Shown here in pieces: positions 12,360-64,000 of a DNA stretch of 64,000 bases (position 1 is the first letter of the stretch; every line of letters starts with the position of its first letter). The translations under genes were made by a program, and so were the position numbers. The notes beneath the pieces were generated by a model that did no database searches, was not told the origin of the DNA, and saw nothing but the letters and a program-made list of their open reading frames with translations. Origin of the DNA: Megalonaias nervosa (taxonomy: Eukaryota; Mollusca; Bivalvia; Unionida; Unionidae); contig JAECUM010001141.1 of NCBI GenBank assembly GCA_016617855.1, positions 1 through 64,000 of the forward strand, in the 5' to 3' direction.

Positions 12360-14221
12360 TCCATGCAGCGAAAACAGCCCACTACAGTACTAAGATCACG
12401 GAAAGTTTCAGCTGCAAAGAGCTATTCGAGATTACTAAAAAGCTAATGTCAAGGAACAAATGTACACCACTTCCAGCTACCTTCTCTCTAGTCGACCTTC
12501 CGGACCTGTTTGCAAATTTCTTCCGTGACAAAGCACAAACCATCAGAGATAAACCTGACAACACAATTTCAATTGACTCGTCGTCACCATACAGTTGCGA
12601 TACAGAATTTCAGCGGCAACCGTTAGCAGCATTTGAACCTGTCTCTATGGATTTAGTACGTACGATCGTGATGAAGAGTGCACCAAAGTCATGTGAACTT
12701 GATCCGATTCCGACATCACTGCTGCTTGAGTGCTTAGATCCAATATTGCCTTCACTAACTGATGTTATTAATACCTCTCTCTCATCCGGGGAATTCCCAT
12801 CATTTTTCAAAACTGCCATTGTAAAGCCTCTGCTGAAGAAACCAACACTCGACCATAACGATTTAAAGAACTACCGCCCAGTTTCTAATCTCCCATTCAT
12901 GTCAAAATCTTAGAAAAAGTTGTTCTATCCCAACTTGTATCTCATCTGAATTCAAACAGTCTTTTTAGCAATGTACAGTCTGCATATCGCCCTTGCCACA
13001 GTACTGAAACTACTCTTCTGAAGTAGTCAATGACCTTCTCTCTGCTTTGGATGGCGGAAAGATTACAGTCCTCACTCTCCTTGACTTGTCTGCAGCATTT
13101 GACACTATAGACCATGATATATTACTTCACCGTCTCCAGCATGTATTTGGCATTCATGATACGGCCTTACTATGGTTCAAGTCCTACTTGGTCAACAGGA
13201 CATAAATTGTGTCCGCAAATGGAAAACACTCCAGCCCAGTTGATCTATGCTGTGGTGTTCCACAGGGGTCTGTTCTTGGACCTGTTCTCTTCATTCTATA
13301 CACTCAGCCACTCTCAAGTGTCATAGATCATCATCCAGTGTCTCACCAACTGTATGCTGATGACACCCAAATATACAAATCTAGCCATCCAACTGAAGTT
13401 GAAGCTACCATCCAAGGTGTAGAGAGGTGCATTTCCGATGTGAAATCATGGATGACATGTAACAAGCTGCAGATGAATGATGATAAAACTGAAGCCATTC
13501 TGATTACAACACAAAGACTTTCTCATTCACATCCTTTACCTCAGATAATAAATATCAGCAACACCAACATTAAATTCACACAGTCAGTACGAAACCTATG
13601 TGTTACTCTCGACAGTACTCTCTCATTGCACCAACATGTCGTGAATATATGCAAGGCTGCATATCTTGAGCTGAGACGCATCAGCTCCGTTCGCAAGTAT
13701 CTTTCAGTTGATGCCACTAAAACACTTGTGTGTTCCTTAGTACTTTCAAGACTGGACTATTGTAACTCAATTCTGTCTGGTTCGTCTCAATATCTACTCC
13801 AGAAACTTCAAAAAGTTCAAAACACAGCTTCTCGTATCATCCTTAGAGTACCACGATCAGAGCACGCCTCCCCCCTGCTCTGTACCCTACACTGGCTATC
13901 CATACGATCCAGAATTAAACACAAAATTTGTTCTCTGTGCTACGTTTCGCTGACGGGCTCCAGTCCAACATACCTATCTGACCTCACCCATGTGTACACA
14001 CCAGCAAGATACATACGTTCCTCTTCTGACACTAGTATTCTCATTATTCCCACTATGAAAATGAAATCATATGGGCAACGTTCTTTTGCATACCAGGACC
14101 CAGCAACGTGGAACGAATTGCCCACTTAACTTAGACACAAAGACAAAGTGATCTCATTCAAGAGCGCTCTAAAAAACTCACCTATTTCAACTGCAAGAAC
14201 AGGCTTTAGGACCTAATAATG
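12353..14221 (+). pseudogene. LINE reverse transcriptase, broken in several places
   Basis: Frame pieces: 12353-12913, about 12903-13026 in another frame, and 13023-14129 with an in-frame TAA at 13203 inside the conserved NRT..VSANGK region and a TAA at 14127. One more shift follows near 14172. The catalytic YADDT is intact near 13360 and the upstream LDLSAAFDTIDH carries the first catalytic Asp. This copy cannot make an intact enzyme. Confidence 0.82.
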
Positions 14222-14335
14222 TTTCCTTACATTAGATTAGATTTCTTGCCTAAGAATTAAAAAAGGAAAATAATGCAATGGTGATTTATTTGCTTTAGAG
14301 ATGACGGACTTTAAAATATTTTACCAAAGGTGTAA

Positions 14336-14570
14336 TGACTATGAGTTCTCCTCCAACGCCCTTAAATGCCTTAAACCGATTCCAGGTATCTGAACTGTAT
14401 TTTAACCCTGTAATTGCCTCAATCAGATTCTATGTATATGAGTTGTCGTAACACACTGTACATGCTTTGAACTGATTATAAATACACTAGTTATCTTCTA
14501 ACAATGTAAATGCCTTCAACTGGTTCTAGATATACGATTTTTCTTCTAACACTGTAAATGCCTTCAACTG

Positions 14571-14651
<81 letters not shown>
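14336..14651. repeat. ~55-bp tandem repeat followed by (TA)n
   Basis: Units share GTAAATGCCTTCAACTG.TT and TTCTTCTAACA, four to five diverged copies, then TA from about 14573 to 14651. This may be the tail of the LINE or a separate repeat. Confidence 0.8.
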
Positions 14652-14652
<1 letters not shown>

Positions 14653-14659
14653 TATGCAA

Positions 14660-16367
14660 TACATACAGTATATTTTCTTTTCCAATGTTAATGCCGGATA
14701 TATTTCATACAATTTTCTTTTTTGTACCATATACCAAACTTGCTGCGAAGGTTAGGAAACTCTTTTCAGCACCCCTTTCGTATCTTCACCCCAGTTTCAA
14801 TGGCTGATCATATAAATATCAGTGACTTGAGAGAGCGGTAGATTGGTACGATATAATCTGTTGCAGTAAACCGTGTTTTTTGACATTGTGTAAACTATTT
14901 GATCGTATATAGCTACAAAGCAACTCCGATCCAGCAATGCGTCACATCGGGTTTATCACTGTTGTCAAAGAAGTAAGGAAAAACAACGTAATAAATACGC
15001 GAACCACGTCGAGTCAGATTTCTTCAGCAAAAAATTAATTTCCATGTCTGAAAAATGATGCAGTTTTTATTTATTTGTTCTGACTCCCAAAGTTTTCGTT
15101 TTTGTTGCTGTCAGTATAACTTCTGTATTCATATTGAATCAAGCGTCGCATGGCATGATTTTAAATCTATCAGTTTCGCGTGTAAAATATAAGGATAATT
15201 TCTTTATTTTACACTTAAGTATATAACAATTTTACTTATATTTTGTAGAACAAAAACGCCTTGAAGATATAGCTGTATGTCTGAATATTGCATATGACGT
15301 GTCCATGTGGTTTGAGGTATTCATTGATCTAGTAATGTACACAGTATTAACTTGGCCATACAGTCACTTAACTAATGAAACTTCATTCAAAGTGAGTACA
15401 TGCTGATTTTATAAATATATTTATTATGTGTTTGAATCTGTTCAAACAATTCTCATCAAAGTAGAAAAACAGTTTGAAAATGAAATGACTGCGTCCTAAA
15501 GATGATGACGATTGTGTACGTTTAATCAGGGACATAAATCTATCACAGATGTAGTATCCTACCTGTATGTTTATTACCAGGAAATACAAATCCATGTATT
15601 GTCTCCCCATGTAACATTTTGCCAGGTCATTACCCTAGATCAGTCTTGAACAAAAGTATTTGTAGCATAAATATGGTGTCATGTTTAACGGCATATTGTC
15701 ATAAGGTTGTTAATTACTAATTCTGTGCCAGGATTCGAACCATTACCCTTGTGGTAGCAAATCAGGCACTTTGACTAATGATCTACCGCAGTTCCTGATT
15801 ACACTAATCGCCCCTTACGACATGCAGGAGAGAGCATTGGGAATGTTCTGCATTCCACTATCCTGCAGAAGGTCTCTGTAAGATGACATATAAAATGTTA
15901 TATGGTGGACAAGTTCAAACAAATATACAGAATATGAAATTGGAAAGTACAAAAACGACCTGTGTCATTTTGACTCGGAAAGAAGAAGTAATACTATAGA
16001 ATGGTTACGAATTCAAACAGATTGTATACTTAATTTTTTAAGCAATATAGTTTCCGTGTAATTGTAACAGAAAATCTCGAAACATTCTTTATGCGCGTGT
16101 GAAATAGAAAGATAGTGAATAAACCTTATGTGTGATAAAGATAGTGACTTAGTGAGATAGATAAATATACATGCATGTGTACGTTTAAACTTGGTAAACT
16201 TGGTAAACTTGGTAAACTGATTTCTTTTGCGTATCGTTTTCAAATTCATATTTTCTATATAGAACTAACTGGGTTTTTTCCTTTTTTTATTCTACGTAGG
16301 TAATGTAGAAACCAGAGGGAGATTATAGTTTCTTTTGTCTTATGTCAAAGGAGGCAATTAGCACAAC
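14660..16367. other. 5' flank of the large gene
   Basis: Holds a SINE-like fragment near 15.7 kb, a 10-bp repeat (ACTTGGTAA) at 16190-16219, and a pyrimidine tract with AG at 16298-16299 that may be the acceptor of a 5' UTR intron. No promoter element can be named. Confidence 0.4.
15715..15805 (-). mobile_element. Diverged tRNA-like SINE head (third type)
   Basis: On the minus strand, GCGGTAGATCATTAGTCAAAG resembles an A box and GGTTCGAATCCTGG is a good B box, about the right distance apart. There is no convincing cloverleaf, so it is not a gene. It lies about 0.6 kb upstream of the large gene. Confidence 0.4.
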
Positions 16368-56880
<40,513 letters not shown>

Positions 56881-57454
56881 TTGGCTCCTCTACGTACAAC
56901 AGAAATACAGTACAAGCTACTGGTGAAATACTAGTATACGGTATCATGTACGCTGATGACTCTAAAATGAAAACTTCAGCTGGAGAAATTTTGAAAGTTG
57001 CAAACATTTCTGAATGAATAGACCGCTTAAAGTATCCTCGACAGTGCAAGATGTTGGATTTTAAAAAAAATGTTGCATTGGAACCATTAACTTGCATATG
57101 TCTTATAAATCAAGACTAATGAATGTATTGTGGTGCTTTTTTGTTAATACTGATGGGGTGAGTTTCAGTCAAATTCCCCATAACTTAGAAAAATAAGGAA
57201 ATTCAGTGGATGTGGAAGCGATGACTGTTGACGCTACTCAGTCATATATTCATTACCATGTTGATAGACAACAGTCCGTAAATTACACATTCGGGCGCAA
57301 AGATCTATCTGTGTTCGATGGTTTTATGTTATTGTTAACCATATGAAAGCAAGACTTTCATATTTGCCATCGTCTCAACATATCTCCTGAGGGCGTTCAA
57401 AATTTTTTCAGATCCGGTGACATGTCAAAGAATATTTGATGCTTATAGACATAA

Positions 57455-57990
57455 GTGTGATTTAAAAGTCATAATAGCTATACAAAGTGCAAATTTCATG
57501 TCTAACATCATACAAGTTTTCCAGTCATAATAGCTCTACACAATGCAGATTTCATGTCTAACATCGTACAAGTTTTCCAGTCATAATGGCTACGAACAGT
57601 GCAGATTCATGTCTAACATATACAAGTTTTCCAGTCATAATAGCTATACACAGTGCAGATTTCATGTCTAACATCATACAAGTTTTCCAGTCATAATGGC
57701 TATGAACAGTGCAGATTCATATCTAACATCATACAAGTTTTCCAGTCATCATAGCTATAGACATTGCAGATTTCATGTCTAACATCATGCAAGTTTTCCA
57801 GTCATCATAGCTATACACAGTGCAGATTTCATGTCTAACAACATACAAGTTTTCCAGTCATAATAGCTAAACACAGTGTAGATTAATGTCTAACATCATA
57901 AAGTTTTCATGCCATAATGGCCACGAAAAGTGCCGATTCATGCCTAACATCATACAAGTTTTCAAGTCATAATTGCCATGAACAATGCAG
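57455..57990. repeat. ~60-bp tandem repeat, nine copies, probably in the 3' UTR
   Basis: Units share CATGTCTAACATCATACAAG, TTTTCCAGTCATAATAGCTA and CACAGTGCAGATT. They lie about 0.6 kb after the stop codon and before the first AATAAA. Confidence 0.9.
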
Positions 57991-58179
57991 ACTCATGAGG
58001 AGAGTGAGTTAATCAAGAACCTGCATTATTCTCAACGCTCAAAGTATATTTGTACGCAGGAATGTCACAAATTCATCATGGCCCATTGGTGTCAAGGAAT
58101 ACAAAACTATAGCCGTTTGTTTATAACTTTTACATACGCTGGATAAATATAATATTTAATGCAGTGTAAGCAAAAAGGA

Positions 58180-58491
58180 AATAAAAATGAATATGATGGA
58201 CTTTGCTGGTTGTGTGCTTAATTTGTAAAACAGTGAGGATATTTTATTGGTTCTTACAGTGCGTTTTCATCACAACTTACATTTATTGGTTTGTGGAGCT
58301 ATAGTGTCAGGTTACATGCAACACATTTGGACAGAATCATATGTAGGTACTACATTATTTTAAGTATTTTATGTTTAGAGATAACGTATCCTCATTTGAC
58401 TTGTAATCTTCAATCTTCCATATTTAACCCCTACTTTGTATTACCGTCATTCAATTAGAGCTTACTGCATAGCGATTTTGTTTAAAATAAA
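58180..58491 (+). promoter_or_regulatory. Possible polyadenylation signals of the large gene
   Basis: AATAAA occurs at 58180-58185 and again at 58486-58491, about 1.3 and 1.6 kb after the stop codon. Either would give a 3' UTR holding the 57.5-58.0 kb minisatellite. No transcript evidence is available. Confidence 0.3.
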
Positions 58492-58494
58492 TTT

Positions 58495-59505
58495 AAATTT
58501 CATATTACATTATGTGACTATATACTTGCATCCACCTCCACAGTAACTGAAAAAGATTTGTAAGTTGGATATGAATTTAAATTTGGACTTAAAGTATGAA
58601 AATAGTATGATGTGATGTGGATTTTGAAATTCAAAACTCTTTGATTGCGGCATACTGTACATTGAGCCAATATAATTCGTTTGATAATTCCAACGTATAC
58701 AGAATAAAAAGCAAAGCTTGTGACTTGACAAAAATCTTCTGTGCAATCGTACGAAAAATAATGTATAAAGAGTGAGCAGTGCTGAAGACAAAATGCTTTA
58801 ACTTTCGTACAACTAAAACTAAAACTTGTATTTTTTTACTATTAAATTTCATGGATTTACTACAACAAAATAGTGGATACATTCCCAAGTATTCTGCAAA
58901 AGTAAATAGCATGCGAATAAAGCTATGATAATGGTAAGATCATTGAACCAACATTGCTCCTTCTTACCCCATCATTTAATATCAATCCTGGTCTAAATAA
59001 AAATGATGATAATTCTAACGTCTGTTCACAGTGAGATTTTATCTGTACCGGTAATATAGAATTAGCTGACCAATTTTCTTGGCAACACGCTTTCCACCAA
59101 TCCCTCTTACGTAAATATGTCCTTAGATAATTTTAGAATTGCACATGACTAACAGCTGTTTACTGTTTTGAAATTAGTGCCAAATTAATTTTGACAAAAT
59201 TAGAAGGTGAAACTTCTTTGGATCTTATTGACCACAATCTGCTGCTTGAGCAATCTAAAATCTACGCGGTCTCTTGTTCACACGGTAAAATCCACCCTGC
59301 AACAATATGTAAACAACAAGCACTAAATCAAACCATCGCAAAGGAAAATCTTTCACAGTAATCCAGATGAGTATGAAGAAGCGATGACAGGTTTCGTATC
59401 ATCTTCATGATCCACTGGAAGAGACCGTAATGAACACAATGTAAGCGGTGGTGACGGCGAGGTTCAAGATATATTATTTAATTTTGTATTCTCATCTCTA
59501 TTTGA
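58495..59505. other. Downstream of the gene
   Basis: Two overlapping minus-strand open frames of 93 codons at 58510-58912 are hydrophobic and AT-driven, with no domain. I do not call them genes. Confidence 0.4.
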
Positions 59506-59507
59506 TA

Positions 59508-59842
59508 TTGAAGAAATGTGTGTGTTTGGATTTTTAATGTAGCTTTAACAGTTCTTCAGGCATATCGCTACGATGTCCGCAGTGAGTCAGCTTATAGTGA
59601 TGTCTAGTACTGGGATATCATGATGCAAACACGTGGCGTCATTTCCCACCCAGTCACATTATCCTGACACTAGGACGACCAGTCCTAACACTAGCATCTT
59701 AATGTTGATTTCCAAACGAGGCAGTTGCTTGTATCATTTTTATAAGTCTTTGGTTTGACTCGACCGGGGTTCGAATCCGCGATTTCCCTCATCCGAGGCG
59801 GATGGTCTAACCACTTAGTCCACCGGAGCGGTTGAAGAAATG
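59508..59842 (-). mobile_element. tRNA-derived SINE (family A), inverted copy with 11-bp target-site duplication
   Basis: The reverse complement of 59519-59831 aligns along its whole length with the copy at 49407-49725 (same head, GACATCACTATAA, GTTAAAGCTAC). It is flanked by TTGAAGAAATG at 59508 and 59832. The tail is CA-rich. Divergence is moderate, with several changes in the tRNA head, so this insertion looks older than the 49.4-kb one. Confidence 0.87.
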
Positions 59843-59849
59843 GGTACTA

Positions 59850-60420
59850 GCTGATAAAACATTTTCTGGATGGATTGACGGACGAGACATTCTGTCCGCC
59901 AAGTTTTACCTTTCCCGAGACATGTTGCTAGGTCTAATTTGTCTTTGTTACTCAAAGAGGGAGACATAAAATCTTGATAAAAATTAAGTTTAAGCAATCA
60001 TCCAGAGATATGCATAAATACATTAAAATTAAAAAATTAGTTGAATGATCCAAGGAGCATTAAGAATTCAACTAGCAAATAATATTATATAATAATACAA
60101 ACAGGATTCAAAAGAGATGCAGAAATAGTATTATATTAAAACCTAACTCAAATGAATTAAAGATAACATCAATTTCTACGCACCTGTTATGACCAATGTT
60201 CCATCCTGAATACCGTTACATTCATATATAGATTATTATCGGTGTCCGTCATATTATAAGATCTGTTTAATTTGCTTTTGATTATGTTTGAAAATTAAAG
60301 CAAAAACTAGATGTGCAGTATAATTGTGTGGATTATATTTAGAAATCCGCTACACTGGTATTGACGAATTCCACTTTCCAATTGTCTGATGCAAAAGGTG
60401 TCCAAAAGAATAGAAAAAAA
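59850..60420. other. Spacer
   Basis: Nothing recognisable. Confidence 0.5.
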
Positions 60421-60424
60421 TAGC

Positions 60425-60832
60425 ATGCATAAACACCAATCCTCAAAGTCAAATGCCAACTGAAATATAAACTATATACATAAAATCCAATCCTCAAATT
60501 CAAATGCCAACTGAAATATAAACTATATGCATAAAATCCAATCCTCAAATTCAAATGCCAAGTGAAATATAAACTATATGCATAAAATCCAATCCTCAAA
60601 TTCAAATGCCAACTGAAATATAAACTATATGCATAAAATCCAATCCTCAAATTCAAATGCCAACTGAAATATAAACTATGTGCATAAAATCCAATCCTCA
60701 AATTCAATGCCAACTGAAATATAAACTATATGCATAAAATCCAATCCTCAAATTCAAATGCCAACTGAAATACAAACAATATGCATAAAATCCAATCCTC
60801 AAATTCATATGACAACTGAAATATAAACTATG
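60425..60832. repeat. Minisatellite, 51-bp unit, about eight copies
   Basis: Nearly perfect TAAAATCCAATCCTCAAATT plus CAAATGCCAACTGAAATATAAACTATATGCA units. 51 bases equal 17 codons, which keeps a false minus-strand frame open. Confidence 0.94.
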
Positions 60833-61011
60833 CTACTTCACATGCTGTAGAAGAGTAGAGGTGCCTGCCAAGAGTAGAGGTGCCTGCGAACTGGAGTTCG
60901 AAAGATACCGACGCTTCTTTGGTAGTAGTCACTCTTTCTTGACCAAAAAAAAAAAAAAATCACTCTTTCTTGCCAAAAAAAAAATCAAAATAAAAAAAAA
61001 AAATCAAACAA

Positions 61012-61312
61012 GACAGTAATTGCCAAGAATTGACCTGGATAACCAGACTTACATAAAAAGATAGTAACTGCACAGAATTGACATGGATATCCAGACTTAC
61101 AAAACAAGACAGTATTTGCAAAGAATTAACCTGGATAACCAGACTTACATAACAAGACAGTAATTGCAAAAAATTGACATGGATAACAAGGCTTACATAA
61201 CAAGACAGTAATTGCACAGAATTGACCTGGATCACCAGACTTAGATAACAACTCAGTAATTGCAAAAAATTGACCTGAATAACCAGTCTTACATAACAAG
61301 ACATAGGTCATT
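61012..61312. repeat. Minisatellite, 48-bp unit, six copies
   Basis: Units share AAGACAGTAATTGCAAAGAA and TTGACCTGGATAACCAGACTTACATAAC. Two A-rich stretches precede it at 60944-61008. Confidence 0.93.
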
Positions 61313-61379
61313 AATTGTTGCAATTATATCTGTAGTCGATTCATAAGAACACGGTACGAGTGTTGGTTTGCTTTGAATA

Positions 61380-61815
61380 CTCTATTATTCATCACTCAGA
61401 CTCGGAGACTCATCACTCAGACTAAGATATTCATCTATCATACTTGGATATTCATTACTCAGTCCCAGATACTTACCACTCAGACTTGGATATTCATCAC
61501 TGAGACTCGATATTCATCTATCAGACTTGGATATTCATCACTCAAGACTTGGATATTCATCACTCAGACTCGATATTCATCTATCAGACTCAGATATTCA
61601 TCAAATAGGTTCAGGCATTCATCACCCAAGCAAAGATACTCATCACTGAGACTCGATATTCCTCTATCAGACTTGGATATTCATCACTGAGACTCGATAT
61701 TCATCACTCAGACTTGGATATTCATCATACTTGGATATTCATCACTCAGACTAGGATATTCATCTATCAGACTCGATTATTCATCTATCAGACTAGGATA
61801 TTCATCATTCTGGCA
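61380..61815. repeat. Minisatellite, ~20-bp unit, about 20 copies
   Basis: Units of GATATTCATCACTCAGACTT or CTATCAGACTCG variants. Confidence 0.92.
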
Positions 61816-62104
61816 CATATATCCAATGATTAAACTTATTTTGTAGGCAATTTCAGGAGAAGCCAGTTATACTACTAAAATAGTGCATTGCAGTCAACTA
61901 CTTCCAATAGTCGAGTGTTCCACACCCACCTGTTTTTCTTTTAAAACTATTAAAATCCCAAGTAACCACACCCTTGTATCCTGCAATTTATATTGGCTAA
62001 AAACCATATACTGCCACCCATCATTTTATATCCTAGATTGCCACCCACCTATCATTTTAAATTTTATCAGGTATCTAGTGATCATTATTCTAACCTCCAT
62101 ATTA

Positions 62105-62790
62105 TAAAAAACGGCAGTACTCTAATCGTCACACGATAAAAAATAAATAAGTACTCTACCATAAAATGAAAACATTACTCTAATCATACGATAAAACACC
62201 AGTACTCCAATCACATGATAAAACACCAGTACTCTAATCACCGCATGATGAAAACGCCAATACTCTAATCACCTCAAGATGAAAACACCAGTTCTCTAAT
62301 TATATGATACAACACCAGTACACCAATCACATGATAAAACGCTAGTACTCTGATCACATGATAAAACAGCAGTACTCTAATGACCATATGATAAAACACC
62401 AGCAATATAATCACCGCATGATAAAACACCAGTACTCTAATCATCACATGACAAAACACCAGTAAACTAATCACCGCACGATGAAACACCAGTACTCTAA
62501 TCACCATATGATAAAACACCAGTACTATAATCACCGCATAATAAAACACCAGTACTCTAATCATCACATGATAAAACACTAGTAAACTAATCACCGCACG
62601 ATAAAACACCAGTACTCTAATCACCACATAAAACATCAGTACTATAATCACCACATGAGGAAAACATCAGTACTCTAATCACCACATGATGAAGACATCA
62701 ATACTCTGATCACGATGAAACACCAGTGCTCTAACCACCGCATGATTAAAGTATCAGTACTCTAATCACTACATGATGAAAATCATCCTG
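62105..62790. repeat. Minisatellite, ~30-bp unit, about 22 copies
   Basis: Units of CACCAGTACTCTAATCACCA plus CATGATAAAA. Two-unit blocks (CATCACATGA / CACCGCACGA) alternate, hinting at a dimer-level repeat. Confidence 0.92.
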
Positions 62791-62794
62791 GCCT

Positions 62795-64000
62795 TGTTCT
62801 CCAGTCCTAATAATGCTTCTTGGTCACAATCTCAGGCAAAGAAAAGGTTAAAATTAGGTTTTTGTCGTTATGTAACTGCTCAAATGGGGGGGGGGGGGGC
62901 CAATGGCGCTAACCCTTCAATCCATCCTCGAAGAACGTTATCGACGATCTAGAAGATTGTGGATTGCCTCCTTTTTTTGTTGTTGGACAAGGCTGGAGGT
63001 GATGGAGGTCTACAATCTGCCCCGTACAGTGTACTTAGGAATCATCGGAAAAAAACATCAATGATGTAGACTGGGACGGGGTGAGAAGAAAATTCATTAC
63101 TAGAAAGTGGGGTCTTCAAATTCTGTAGGGATTAAAAAGGGAACACCAGCCTGATTTAGTCCAAAGTACACTAACTTTAACAGTTATTCAAAGGGAGGCG
63201 CCGATCCAAGTTTCTTCCCCTGACCAACGAACAATGTCTGATTCCCGTATCAACAGGGATTCAATGGTAACATGGAGAAATTGATGATGATGTGTTGACC
63301 CACTCCCTATGCGCAGACCGTTAATTATACAGCGCTGCGTTGTGAGCTGTGTCTGGTGACTGATGATCCGATCCGATGGAAGAATCTTTGGAGGACTCGA
63401 ATCCGCATCAGATCTGTAAAACTGAACGCACTCTCTTCCCTGCCTTCGGGAAAGTGTGACCCACTCTTATCGGGCGCAGGCACATTCCCTCCCATGGAAG
63501 GGACTACAGATATCACCCTAACAGTAGCTGACTGCATCAGATCGAGTGTCTGTGGTCCGAGACTTTCAGGCGATTTCCAACGAAGGAAAACACTACTTTC
63601 GTCTAGGGGGTGGGCTTGACTTTCCTAAGACACAACCGATAAGGTGACCCACACCCAATTTTCGTTGTCTACTTCAACTAATTTTTGTCACCAAGGTCAA
63701 AGTCCAAAAAGTAAAATAAAAAAATGTGCAAAGAAATTAAAAACTACGGTCACAGTTACCAGAAATTAATCAGGCTTTGGGACGCACCAAAGGAATCTAA
63801 TTAGCATATCTGGTCAGGTTGGCTCTGTAATTTCCTTTTGCTTATCTTTCTTAAAAGTGGTTTCATGGATGGACAGTCAATAGATGGATGGGTAGCACAA
63901 AAACAATATTTCTCCTTCGTTTTGGCTGAGGCAGAGATAACCACTTTTAGCTGCATGTTTCCTTGTCGGTTTTATTCCCACTAGGTAAGCCGATAATGAC
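62795..64000. other. Right edge: no firm gene
   Basis: A run of 14 G at 62886-62899 is present. The stretch 63180-63620 is more GC-rich than the surroundings and is open on both strands (87 and 70 codons), but has no recognisable domain. It may be an old TE or the edge of a neighbouring gene. Confidence 0.35.

Larger units (their letters stand above)
11450..14221 (+). mobile_element. CR1/L2-like non-LTR retrotransposon, 5'-truncated and mutated
   Basis: Order is endonuclease then reverse transcriptase, with no ORF1 and the first part of the endonuclease missing. Markers: LTPTGY and RGGGIAV of the endonuclease, GDFNFH, SDHL, then NYRPVSNL, AFDTIDH, GVPQGSVLGP and YADDT of the reverse transcriptase, and FKSALK near the end. 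It has at least four disrupted joints and two in-frame stops. The element ends near a ~55-base repeat and a (TA)n tract rather than a poly(A) tail, as in CR1/L2-type elements. Placement in CR1/L2 is from motif style and needs a tree. Confidence 0.85.

Noticed and set aside
58510..58912. Two overlapping 93-codon minus-strand frames
   Set aside because: No recognisable domain, in different frames of the same AT-rich stretch, and probably within or just after the 3' UTR of the plus-strand gene.
60339..61323. Minus-strand frames of 17- and 16-residue repeats (124 and 114 codons)
   Set aside because: The 51- and 48-bp units are multiples of three. The frames begin and end with the arrays, with no domain or splice support.
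62274..62654. 126-codon hydrophobic repeat frame on the minus strand that looks like a membrane protein
   Set aside because: Produced by the 30-bp minisatellite. The hydrophobicity comes from the AT-rich unit.

Overview
This is an AT-rich, intron-rich animal nuclear window with no bacterial-style gene packing. The exon layout, tRNA-derived SINEs, a CR1/L2-like LINE and extremely abundant minisatellites fit an invertebrate. A lophotrochozoan, probably a mollusc such as a bivalve, is my best guess, but no single marker proves it.

The main content is one large gene on the + strand, from 16368 (ATG) to 56880 (TAA). I assembled it from 15 coding exons by matching reading frame, splice sites and intron phase. 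All 14 junctions are phase-compatible, and the exons sum to 3369 nt (1122 codons plus stop). The predicted product is a type II single-pass membrane protein. In order it has a ~259-residue basic and Ser-rich cytoplasmic tail with a PxxPxR motif, a transmembrane helix (~260-287), a SEA domain split over three exons with a G/S-I-x-V self-cleavage motif, and a Thr/Ser-rich stalk. After the stalk come an Ig-Ig-chitin-binding module, a second diverged copy of that module, and a final canonical chitin-binding (CBM14/peritrophin-A) domain. Two Ig domains followed by one chitin-binding domain is also the layout of the secreted VCBP proteins of amphioxus and tunicates. Here it is doubled and tethered to a membrane behind a predicted shedding site. 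This is the most interesting system in the window.

Layout: 0-2.1 kb has two adjacent minisatellites. 2.1-11.4 kb is gene-poor sequence with microsatellites. 11.45-14.2 kb is a 5'-truncated, mutated CR1/L2-like LINE. 16.3-18.1 kb holds the cytoplasmic and transmembrane exons. 19.0-24.9 kb holds a linker exon and the SEA exons. 28.1-29.8 kb holds the stalk exons. 32.4 kb is Ig-A1, 45.9 kb Ig-B1, 46.8 kb CBM-1, 52.5 kb Ig-A2, 53.5 kb Ig-B2, 54.5 kb CBM-2, and 56.7 kb CBM-3 with the stop codon. The introns and flanks hold more than 30 different tandem-repeat families, two SINE families (several copies with target-site duplications), a pair of inverted dispersed repeats, and long (TA)n arrays, some directly beside splice sites. 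58-64 kb contains more minisatellites and one inverted SINE, with no convincing gene.

Coordinates of exons are exact under the stated splice choices. Repeat edges are approximate, because copies decay at the ends. No database search, folding or transcript evidence was available.
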